Source: Emticicia sp. CRIBPO | Lineage (GTDB): Bacteria; Bacteroidota; Bacteroidia; Cytophagales; Spirosomataceae | Assembly (NCBI RefSeq): GCF_009905725.1 | Contig: NZ_JAAAKV010000018.1 | Span: forward strand, 18,908 to 82,907 | Direction: 5' to 3' | DNA: 64,000 nt | Position numbers and translations under genes: made by a program | Notes under the pieces: model-generated | The model's input: only the letters and a program-made list of their open reading frames with translations | The model's database searches: none | What the model was told of the DNA's origin: nothing | Shown: positions 10,801-17,746 of the stretch, piece after piece | Layout of the letters: each line of letters starts with the position of its first letter | Numbering within the stretch: position 1 is the first letter of the stretch

Positions 10801-12430
10801 GGACGATAAATACAGGTTCAAAAAAGCCAACGGTGACTATGCTTACGTGATTGACAGGGGAGTAGTAATACGTGACTCAAAAGGCAAGGGCATCAGGATG
10901 ATCGGGGCCATGCAGGACGTCACCATACAGAAGGAAAGAGAGGAACACCTGAATCTGCTGGAGTCGGTGATTACTAACGCTGATGATGCGGTGCTGATCA
11001 CAGAAGCCGAGCCTTTTGATGAACCCGGACCAAGGATAATCTATGTGAATGAGGCTTTTACGAGAATGACAGGCTACACCGCAGAAGAAGTCATCGGCAA
11101 AACCCCGAGGATATTGCAGGGGCCGAAGTCTGATCGGGGTGAATTGCAAAGACTCGGCAGGGCCCTCAGGAAATGGCAACCCTGTGAAATAGAAACCATC
11201 AATTATAAAAAGAACGGAGAAGAGTTCTGGATCAGTTTTTCTGTGACCCCTGTAGCGGATGAAACCGGGTGGTTTACCCACTGGATTGCGATAGAAAGGG
11301 ACGTTACAGAAAGAAAAAAACAGGAAAACGAAATCGCGGAAGCCAATAAAAAAATCGAGAACATTCTCGAAAGTATCCAGGACGGTTTTTATTCCGTTGA
11401 CAACCAGTGGATCGTCACCTACTGGAATAAAGAACTGGAGCGATTGTCGGGAATAGCACGGGAAAATATCGTCGGGAAAAACCTCTGGGACATCTTACCT
11501 GAAAAGGAGAAGGAAAAGATCTATCCTGTTTACCAAAGGGCCCTGGAAAGTAGCGAGGCGATAAGTTTTGAAGAATATTTCGATGCCTGGGGTGGATGGT
11601 CCGAAATCAGTATCTATCCATCTGAAAATGGTCTTACTATTTACTTTAAGAATATTTCGGAAAGAAAAGATGCCGAGCAGAAACTAAACGAACTGCATGG
11701 AGAGTTAAAGAAAAATGTAAAAGCACTGGCCATTTCCAACGCCGAGCTTGAACAGTTTGCTTATGTAGCTTCTCATGACCTTCAGGAGCCCCTCAGGATG
11801 GTCTCAGGGTTTCTGACACAGTTAGAGAAAAAATACGAGGGTGTACTTGACGAAAAGGGGAAAAAATACATTTTTTTTGCAGTTGACGGAGCCAAAAGGA
11901 TGAGGCAGATCATTCTTGACCTCCTTGAGTTTTCCCGGATCGGACGGGGACACCAGGAAACCGAAGACATCGACACGGTGGAGCTTGTGGAAGAGATACT
12001 GTTGCTTAACCAGAAGATCATTACTGAAAAGCAGGCTAAAATCAGGTGGACGGGCCTGCCGGTGATTCACGGATCAAGGACCACCATCCGGCAGGTTTTT
12101 CAAAACCTGATTCTTAATGGTCTGAAATACCAGAAGGCCAAAGTGAAACCGGAGATTGAGATCAAAGCATCAGAAGATGAAACCCACTGGCAATTTTCCA
12201 TAGCTGACAATGGCATAGGGATTGCCCCTGAGTATTTTGAAAAGATTTTTGTCATTTTCCAAAGGCTGCATAACAGGGAAGAGTACTCCGGAACGGGCAT
12301 GGGCTTAGCCATTTGTAAGAAGATTGTGGAAAATCACAAAGGCAGGATATGGGTAGAATCAAAGGAGTCTGAGGGCAGTACTTTTTATTTCACCATCAGG
12401 AAAGGGCTGAAAGGCAACCTGGGAGAATAA
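7868..12430 (+). CDS. Multi-PAS sensor histidine kinase
   Basis: About 1520 aa, with no transmembrane segment, so cytoplasmic. I count about ten PAS modules from residue 15 to 1275, several ending in the PAC signature D(V/I)TE(R/Q)K. They include PAS_3-type blocks (RIGNWKL near 410, KLGSWNM near 790). The HisKA block FAYVASHDLQEPLR (phospho-accepting His near 1306) and an HATPase_c domain (NLILNGLKY, DNGIGI, GTGMGLAIC) close the protein. It should autophosphorylate and pass phosphate to separate receivers, and three genes with receivers follow. The PAS module with ILQGP (near 1090) resembles LOV domains but lacks the Cys, so blue-light sensing by flavin adduct is not supported. The start is TTG at 7868 or, equally possible, ATG at 7874. 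Confidence 0.9.
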   Translation: MEMLTLNDLRSIFRATPAASVILLPDSPDFKIVEVNDNFLSVSRARREDILGKPLFDTFPVAPLESNILFREMIRSSFDELVRTKNAQKLPIQRYDIKNETQTAYLARYWRAESSPVLNDQGEVAYIIYSSSDVTDKIISETHSDILINNTEESFILTDKDLTIVSFNKQFSITYQQYFGGEIEVGKSILNYAKEGRAQFMADLYQKILAGESVNYDIEISPEGLPPKHFRLNYKPAQTSEGELFGAFVSIIDVTEQKESQNKLEANEKRFRALVENGEDAVAILSAAGKPVYISPSTTKMLGFFEEELLTKNIISFIHNDDIELVNEILTRAIDQHGVSQPGIIFRMIHKHGGWRWVESVFTNLIHEPTIRGIIVNFRDITEKREAELKLINSEKVLKEAQRIARIGNWKLTLANQKLEWSEEVYHIFDQEPGEESLDYETFLNFVHPDDQKRVIEAYSNSIVEKTDYNISYRILTGSGKIKYVIEECKTYHDKKGHPEYSYGTVQDITEQTLAHENVRKSQAMLQKILDRSLDVICTLDSFGRYKQVSAASLRLWGYTPEEMIGRSFVNFVFEEDHIATTNVGVQVIGEIEKVNFENRYVAKDGTHVHMEWSIRWDEAEGLLFCVGKDVTERKKIQALIESERRENEALINSTEDLVWSVSKDLRILAANNAFLRSLERYSGLKFSIGDYLGSEEVFGKDFVVFWESLYNRALAGENFKYEMFFPKSELMEEDVWSEIRFNPIYGEGETIGIVCYERNMTERKLAEEKIRISEAELAEAQRLAKLGSWNMDRLTGKIIWSGELDNIFEVDKEIFKLDYDSVLSLIEEGDRQRVSEIIEKAFLNGEDFRMEYRITTPKGNGKNIQVVGYVNKDENGEVTRLYGTAQDVTETIQTKIALIESNIRYEYVSKATFDAIWDWDLKKDHIFWGENFEKIFGHPLQTLKQSSESWTDHIHPDDYKRVKEKIFEHINGTKNNWDDKYRFKKANGDYAYVIDRGVVIRDSKGKGIRMIGAMQDVTIQKEREEHLNLLESVITNADDAVLITEAEPFDEPGPRIIYVNEAFTRMTGYTAEEVIGKTPRILQGPKSDRGELQRLGRALRKWQPCEIETINYKKNGEEFWISFSVTPVADETGWFTHWIAIERDVTERKKQENEIAEANKKIENILESIQDGFYSVDNQWIVTYWNKELERLSGIARENIVGKNLWDILPEKEKEKIYPVYQRALESSEAISFEEYFDAWGGWSEISIYPSENGLTIYFKNISERKDAEQKLNELHGELKKNVKALAISNAELEQFAYVASHDLQEPLRMVSGFLTQLEKKYEGVLDEKGKKYIFFAVDGAKRMRQIILDLLEFSRIGRGHQETEDIDTVELVEEILLLNQKIITEKQAKIRWTGLPVIHGSRTTIRQVFQNLILNGLKYQKAKVKPEIEIKASEDETHWQFSIADNGIGIAPEYFEKIFVIFQRLHNREEYSGTGMGLAICKKIVENHKGRIWVESKESEGSTFYFTIRKGLKGNLGE

Positions 12431-12593
12431 CAGATTTCTGTATTTCTTTACCGTTATTTATATATAAACTTATTATAATGTACGATTTGTCTGTTTAAAT
12501 ACCTGGAATTTTTAGTGTTATTTAAATTAATAATAGTAATTTGTGGTGATCGTGTGAGATTTAATTATCATTCTGCATAATTTAACAATATAA

Positions 12594-12621
12594 AATCTCT
12601 GAATATCCTGATTCAGAGATT
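12594..12621 (+). terminator. Hairpin after the PAS kinase gene
   Basis: An 11-bp perfect inverted repeat (core TCTCTGAAT / ATTCAGAGA) with a 6-nt loop lies 160 bp after the kinase stop. There is no clear T tract, so terminator function is uncertain. Confidence 0.4.
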
Positions 12622-12739
12622 GACATTTCCACTAAAATAAATCAGAAAACCGCCGTTTTCGTATATAAGATTCTTCATTATAGCTGTTACGTTCCATAAA
12701 AGAATTGCGATTTGGCACGCTTTAATAAATAAATGATTT

Positions 12740-12771
12740 TTTGGCTGTTCGGAGAGGCTTTATTTGATTTG
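12740..12771 (+). promoter_or_regulatory. Candidate promoter for the response-regulator genes
   Basis: TTTG (12740-12743), a 20-nt spacer and TTGATTTG (12764-12771) match the Bacteroidota promoter with one mismatch in the -7 box. It lies in the 468-bp gap between the kinase and the next gene. The rest of that gap holds only the hairpin at 12594 and AT-rich sequence. Confidence 0.45.
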
Positions 12772-12898
12772 TTGGCATAGGAATTGTCGCTGATTTAGTC
12801 ATTGCGTGCGACAAAATGATTTCGGGATGCCAGAATGTAAGGTGGCTTTCAGCAGTAATAAGATAGTTTGTGGAATCCCAAATCAACATAATAAAAAA

Positions 12899-13336
12899 AT
12901 GCAGTCATTAGATATTCTTTTGATCGAAGATAATGAGGGAGATATCCTTCTGACCACCGAGGCTCTTGATGAAGCGGGTTTCATTAAAGACATTGTGGTC
13001 ATCAAAGACGGGGAGGAAGCCATCAGGTACCTTGGTTCCAGGGCGGTTTCCAGAAAAGCCGGTTTTCCTGATCTGATCCTGCTTGATGTCAATCTTCCGA
13101 AAAAAAACGGTCATGAGGTACTGAAGTTTATCAAAGCAAACAAATGGCTCAGACACATTCCCGTTATCATGTTTTCGACTTCAAGTGCAGACAAAGACGT
13201 ATTTGATTCCTATGATAATTTTGCCAATTGTTATATTACGAAACCGACGGATATTGAAGATTTTCAGGGAGTAATAGAAAGTATAGAACATTTTTGGATG
13301 CAAGTGGCGAGGCTACCTAATAAAACGGAATTTTAA
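12899..13336 (+). CDS. Single-domain response regulator (CheY/Rcp1-like)
   Basis: 145 aa consisting of one receiver domain. It shows IEDNEGD near the N-terminus (acidic pocket), the phospho-accepting Asp in LILLDVNLPKKNG and the Lys in ITKPTD. It has no output domain, so it probably shuttles phosphate, as Rcp1-type regulators do for multi-PAS kinases. I place the start at ATG 12899 (MQSLDILLIEDN). A longer GTG start at 12806 would add 31 residues unlike any receiver N-terminus. The next gene begins 1 bp after the stop, so they form one transcript. Confidence 0.88.
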   Translation: MQSLDILLIEDNEGDILLTTEALDEAGFIKDIVVIKDGEEAIRYLGSRAVSRKAGFPDLILLDVNLPKKNGHEVLKFIKANKWLRHIPVIMFSTSSADKDVFDSYDNFANCYITKPTDIEDFQGVIESIEHFWMQVARLPNKTEF

Positions 13337-13337
13337 T

Positions 13338-14318
13338 GTGGAAAACAGGAAATACCATGTGCTGGTGATAGAAGATAATCCCGGGGATTTTCTGCTTATT
13401 CAGGATTTTCTTGAGGAAGAGTTTGGAGAGGTGCACATCAGTCGTGCTGAATGCTTTAAATCAGCCAGGGCCTTGTTTCATCAGATCAGCGGACTGGATA
13501 TTATTCTGCTTGACCTGTCCCTTCCCGACAGCTCAGGTGAGACGCTGGTCAATGATGTACTCAAACTTGCAGGGACTGTGCCGCTGATTGTTTTAACAGG
13601 GTTTGCCGACAAGGAATTCAGTGTGAAATCACTATCTATGGGAGTTTCAGATTATCTCCTTAAAGACGAACTCACTTCTTCTTCCTTATTCAAAAGTGTT
13701 CTTTACAGCATTGAGCGTAAAGCCATCAGCAATAAGCTTGAACACTCGGAACAACGCTACAAGGATATTTTCAGGTTAAGCCCCCAGCCCATGTTTTTGT
13801 GCGAGAAGGGCTCTGAAAAACTGTTGAGTGTCAACGAAGCCGCTCTCAGGAAATATGGATTCAGTCTTGGCGAGTTTCTGTCGATGAGATTAAAAGACCT
13901 TGAAACAGATGATTTTTCTTCTGAAATCGTTGATTCGGAATACAAAGGGGTGTCAGGGCATAAAACTAAGGGCGGAGAAACTATCTTTGTGGAAGTACAG
14001 AGCAATTCCGTCTTTTTTGATGAGGAGGAAGCTGTGCTTATTATTGCGAGCGATATTACAGACCGCATGAATTATATCAATAAAATAGAACAACAAAACA
14101 GAAAGCTGTCGGATATCGCCTGGATACAATCTCATATTCTGAGGGCCCCTTTGGTCAGGATGATGGGATTGATCGAAATGATGGAAGAAGAATATAAAAT
14201 CGAAGATGATCAGAAAGATATTATACTCAATCTGAAAAGTTCATGTCATGAACTCGACGGAATCATCAGGGATATTTTAAAGAAGGCAGACCGGATAAAA
14301 ACGTCACAAAATATATGA
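13338..14318 (+). CDS. Receiver-PAS-DHp protein lacking a kinase ATPase domain
   Basis: 326 aa. Domains in order: receiver (residues 5-125; IEDNPGD, Asp in IILLDLSLPDSSG), PAS (about 135-250; ends SDITDR) and a HisKA-like dimerisation helix pair with IAWIQSHILRAPLVRMMGL (His near 268). The protein then stops at residue 326, and no HATPase_c domain follows in any frame because the next gene starts 4 bp before its end. It cannot be a self-sufficient kinase. It may be a histidine phosphotransfer protein that receives phosphate from another kinase, or a kinase that lost its catalytic domain. The start is GTG, 1 bp after the preceding stop. Confidence 0.85.
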   Translation: MENRKYHVLVIEDNPGDFLLIQDFLEEEFGEVHISRAECFKSARALFHQISGLDIILLDLSLPDSSGETLVNDVLKLAGTVPLIVLTGFADKEFSVKSLSMGVSDYLLKDELTSSSLFKSVLYSIERKAISNKLEHSEQRYKDIFRLSPQPMFLCEKGSEKLLSVNEAALRKYGFSLGEFLSMRLKDLETDDFSSEIVDSEYKGVSGHKTKGGETIFVEVQSNSVFFDEEEAVLIIASDITDRMNYINKIEQQNRKLSDIAWIQSHILRAPLVRMMGLIEMMEEEYKIEDDQKDIILNLKSSCHELDGIIRDILKKADRIKTSQNI

Positions 14319-14713
14319 ATAAGGAATTGCTTTTGGTGGACGATGACGAGATGATGCTGTTCTTACACGAAAGAATAGTAAAAAAATGCAACATTTCGGC
14401 ACCGATCCGCTCGTTCAGGAACGGTAAGGAAGTCCTTGACTACCTGCTTGAAGACGGTGGCGAGGGTAACATCTACCTCATTCTCCTGGACATCAATATG
14501 CCGGTGATGAGTGGCTGGGATTTTATGGAAGAACTGAATAAACAAAAGTCGAAAAACAGGATATTGGTTGTGATCATCAGTTCTTCACTCGATATAGAAG
14601 ACCTGGAGAGGTCACAGCAATACGCACAGGTGATAGATTATCTTGAAAAGCCTATTAAATCTGAATTAATGCTGAGGCTGATGAAACATGAAAAACTCCG
14701 TGATTTTATTTGA
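14315..14713 (+). CDS. Single-domain response regulator
   Basis: 132 aa, one receiver domain: LLVDDDEMM, phospho-accepting Asp in LILLDINMPVMSGWDF, and Lys in YLEKPI. There is no output domain. It overlaps the preceding receiver-PAS-DHp gene by ATGA and is therefore translationally coupled, which suggests that protein is its phosphate donor. This type, with NMPVMSGWDF, is common in Bacteroidota beside PAS kinases. The target is unknown. Confidence 0.88.
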   Translation: MNKELLLVDDDEMMLFLHERIVKKCNISAPIRSFRNGKEVLDYLLEDGGEGNIYLILLDINMPVMSGWDFMEELNKQKSKNRILVVIISSSLDIEDLERSQQYAQVIDYLEKPIKSELMLRLMKHEKLRDFI

Positions 14714-14755
14714 GAACTGGCTCTGTTAATGTCTGATAATAAAGACGAGTGAGAA

Positions 14756-16987
14756 ATGGCAGATAAAAAAGAAGGCTTGCGGATATTGATTGTGGAAGAC
14801 AATCCCGGAGATTACACCCTGATTTGTGATTTCCTGATGGAGAAATTAAAAAATCCATTGATTTTCCATGCACAAACCTTAGCCGGAGCTGCAGAACTCA
14901 CCGATACTTCCAGCCCTTTGGACGTCATCCTGCTTGACCTCTCCCTATCCGATTCCTGCGGGGAAAACCTGGTAAAAGAAATCATCCGTTTGGGCAATGG
15001 CTCACCTGTTATTGTGTTCACAGGGCATACCGACCAGGATTTTGGCATCAGAACGCTCGCCTGGGGTGTATCCGATTATCTGTTGAAGGACGAACTGACC
15101 GCAGCACAGTTAGAGAAAAGCATCGCTTACAGCATCGAACGAAACCGCATTTATTCCAGACTGGAAGAATCGGAGCAGAAGTACAGGAATCTTTTTGAGC
15201 TCAGTCCCGTACCCATGTGGGTGTTTGACCCCCTCAGTTATCGTTTTCTGAGGGTCAATCAGGCCGCCCGTGACCATTATGGTTATACAGAAGAAGAGTT
15301 TTTGTCCATGAGCATTATGGACATCCGCCCTGCGGAAGACATAGACCTGATCAAAAGGAAACTGGAGATCATTCATTCTTCACGGCCCGGTGATAAGGTA
15401 GACCGTTTCTTCCGGCATCTGAAAAAGAACGGAGACCTCATTATTGTTGAAATCAACAGCATTTATATTGAATTTGAAGGAAAGCGGGCACGGCTTGTGC
15501 TGGCTAATGACATCACAGAGAAAGTGGAGGCACAGGAAGCCTTGAAAGAAAGTGAGAGGAAGTTCAGGCTGCTGGTGGAGAACGGGGTGGACAGGATTGC
15601 TATTTTTGACCAGGACGCCAATTACCTTTTTAAATATCCTGCCAATTCCCCTTCATTATTAAGTAATACTCAGAAGGCCTCCGATAATCTGTTTGACTAT
15701 GTCCACCCTGAAGACAAAGACAAGGTCAGCAACCAGTTCAGCAAAATTTTTTCCGGGCTTACGGTCAACATTTTTCCCTACCGGTTTAAAGAGCAGGGAA
15801 GCGAGTGGATATGGGTGGAAACCACACTTACCAACAGGATAGAGGATCCTTCCATTAAAGGCATTGTAGGCAACTCCCGGGACGTCAGCGAGCGGAAAAG
15901 GGCTGAAATGCAGATGCAGGAAAGCCAGGAGAACCTTCATCAGATACTTCAGGCCCTGGAAGAGGTGGTCTGGGCGGCTAATATTGAAGACCGCAAACTG
16001 CTTTTCGTCAGCAATTCCCTCAATAAGGTCTTTGGGATCCAGGCCAATGAACTCAACAGGAACATCGACATCTGGAAGACGCTCATTCACCCCGATGACA
16101 AGGCCAAAAGCCTCAAAATAGATGAAGATCTTATCAATTACGGGAAATCGCAGGGCGTCTACAGGATCATTGACAGTGCCGGCAATATTAAATGGATTGA
16201 AAATACGTCAAAAATCATCAAAGGGTACGGAAATAAGCCTTCGATGATCATCGGTAGTTTTATTAATGTGACGGAAAAAGTGCTGGCAGAGCAGGAAGCC
16301 ATGAAAGCCAGGGAAGAAGCAGGCGTGGCCATCCGCTCAGTGGCTGAACTTGAACTGAGGACCCTGCAGCTGCAGATGAACCCTCATTTTATTTTCAATG
16401 CCCTCAATTCCATCCAGAGCTATGTGATGTCCAAGGATTTGTACCAGGCCAATACCTACCTCACCAAGTTTGCCCAGCTGATCCGGCTTTTCCTCGACTC
16501 TTCCAGGAATAAATACATTTCTATCCGCGAAGAAATCCGGTTGTTATCGCTCTATATTGATATGGAGAAGCTGAGGTTTGACCAGAAGTTTGATTATGAG
16601 ATCAAAACAGATGCTGATGTAGACAAGTTCTGGGAAATCCCGACAATGATTCTGCAACCTTTTGTTGAAAATGCCATCAACCACGGGCTCAGGTACAAAA
16701 AAAGCAAAGGGAAACTGCTGATTCATTTTTACTGTGATTCATCCAGCCTTCTCTGTAGTATTGAAGACGACGGGGTAGGACGCGATAACGCTAAAAAGAT
16801 ACAGTCGCTCAACAAGAAAGGCTATCAGTCACAAGGTTTGAAAATCACCACTGAACGGCTCATTACCTACAGCGAAATCAGCCATATGAATATCGAGTTT
16901 TCTATAGACGATAAAACGGATATTGTAAATGGTGCAGAAGACGTAGGTACCAGGGTTTTGATCAGATTCCCGGTTGACCTGGTGTGA
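14756..16987 (+). CDS. Hybrid receiver-PAS-LytS-type histidine kinase
   Basis: 743 aa. An N-terminal receiver (IVEDNPGD; Asp in VILLDLSLSDSCG) is followed by three PAS modules (about 145-265, 275-395, 400-520). Then comes a His_kinase domain of the LytS/YehU class: LQLQMNPHFIFNALNSIQSY with the phospho-accepting His near residue 546. The HATPase domain has ENAINHGLRYK and EDDGVGRD. Such kinases normally signal to LytTR response regulators, but none is present in the window, so the partner must be elsewhere or one of the neighbouring receivers. The N-terminal receiver resembles that of the 13338 gene, suggesting duplication. No transmembrane helices, so cytoplasmic. Confidence 0.9.
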   Translation: MADKKEGLRILIVEDNPGDYTLICDFLMEKLKNPLIFHAQTLAGAAELTDTSSPLDVILLDLSLSDSCGENLVKEIIRLGNGSPVIVFTGHTDQDFGIRTLAWGVSDYLLKDELTAAQLEKSIAYSIERNRIYSRLEESEQKYRNLFELSPVPMWVFDPLSYRFLRVNQAARDHYGYTEEEFLSMSIMDIRPAEDIDLIKRKLEIIHSSRPGDKVDRFFRHLKKNGDLIIVEINSIYIEFEGKRARLVLANDITEKVEAQEALKESERKFRLLVENGVDRIAIFDQDANYLFKYPANSPSLLSNTQKASDNLFDYVHPEDKDKVSNQFSKIFSGLTVNIFPYRFKEQGSEWIWVETTLTNRIEDPSIKGIVGNSRDVSERKRAEMQMQESQENLHQILQALEEVVWAANIEDRKLLFVSNSLNKVFGIQANELNRNIDIWKTLIHPDDKAKSLKIDEDLINYGKSQGVYRIIDSAGNIKWIENTSKIIKGYGNKPSMIIGSFINVTEKVLAEQEAMKAREEAGVAIRSVAELELRTLQLQMNPHFIFNALNSIQSYVMSKDLYQANTYLTKFAQLIRLFLDSSRNKYISIREEIRLLSLYIDMEKLRFDQKFDYEIKTDADVDKFWEIPTMILQPFVENAINHGLRYKKSKGKLLIHFYCDSSSLLCSIEDDGVGRDNAKKIQSLNKKGYQSQGLKITTERLITYSEISHMNIEFSIDDKTDIVNGAEDVGTRVLIRFPVDLV

Positions 16988-17198
16988 TTTTACCCGCAAA
17001 GTGGCATGGGCGATTTCCTTTACTTTTCAGACTCCAAAACCCCTTATTTCTCCTTCTTTTTTAATCCTTATTTCTGCGGTTTTGTGTTACAGACTATCCT
17101 TATTGTTTCTTTTTTTTGAAATTTTCAGACATACTCACAATCTGGCATGCCACGTGATCCGGAATTTCTGAAATTTTATTTCTGCTTTTTGAGATTTC

Positions 17199-17607
17199 CG
17201 AAGGTTTTGGCCTCGGATTTTGCATTTTTTTCCGGCGTTTTCCATAGTCCAATTTTGAACCAGAGTATACTGGTCCAGAAAAATATTTTTAGAATGTACC
17301 CGTTTAATAAGTTTTTGAATTTTGCTACCGTTTTTTTGGTTTGGCATCTGCTTTTCTGAATATTTGAATACTCCAATTTATTTTTTCTGCGTATATGCGT
17401 ATAACACAAAAAGTTTTCATATATTTGACTAATATTAATATACGCAATATTTATCGTAACTTATTGAAAGTTAATATACGACTAACCTTATCGTATATTA
17501 ATAATTTGTGTAACCTCTGAAATGACTGCCGGTTTTGTGCAATTTTAGCTCCTGATTATTTCTTCGTTTTGTCCTAGTTTTTGGTCGTTTTATGGCCAAA
17601 ACCTTCG
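17199..17607. repeat. Pair of 14-bp inverted repeats in a 760-bp noncoding gap
   Basis: CGAAGGTTTTGGCC (17199-17212) recurs inverted and perfect as GGCCAAAACCTTCG (17594-17607), enclosing 380 bp of AT-rich DNA without an ORF of note. The geometry is that of a small element with terminal inverted repeats, but no target duplication is obvious. A further hairpin (TTTTTGGTC / GGCCAAAA) abuts the right copy. The whole gap 16988-17746 has no gene. Confidence 0.45.
17388..17502. repeat. Cluster of TATACG motifs
   Basis: GCGTATAT and GCGTATAA (17388-17403), ATTAATATACG (17434-17444), TTAATATACG (17471-17480) and the inverted copy CGTATATTAAT (17492-17502) form a cluster about 250-360 bp upstream of the large secreted protein gene. 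Spacing and dyads suggest binding sites for one regulator. Confidence 0.4.
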
Positions 17608-17746
17608 TTTTTTGTGGTATATTATTTGTTTTTCATTGATTGTCGTGCCAGAAAGCCAGACTGATTGACCGCTTCAGTATCGTGTTTTTGAAACCAATGG
17701 CCGGGCTTTTTTCTAATAAAAAATCAAATGTCTAACTAAATTAATT

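Noticed and set aside
11038..11310. LOV photoreceptor domain in the multi-PAS kinase
   Set aside because: The GKTPRILQGP motif resembles LOV, but the flavin-binding Cys of NCRFLQG is absent.
12806..12898. N-terminal extension of the single-receiver regulator from a GTG start
   Set aside because: The extra 31 residues do not resemble a receiver, and ATG 12899 gives the expected domain start.
17145..17160. parS-like GCCACGTGATCC
   Set aside because: Only the central CACGTG is symmetrical; the flanks break the palindrome.
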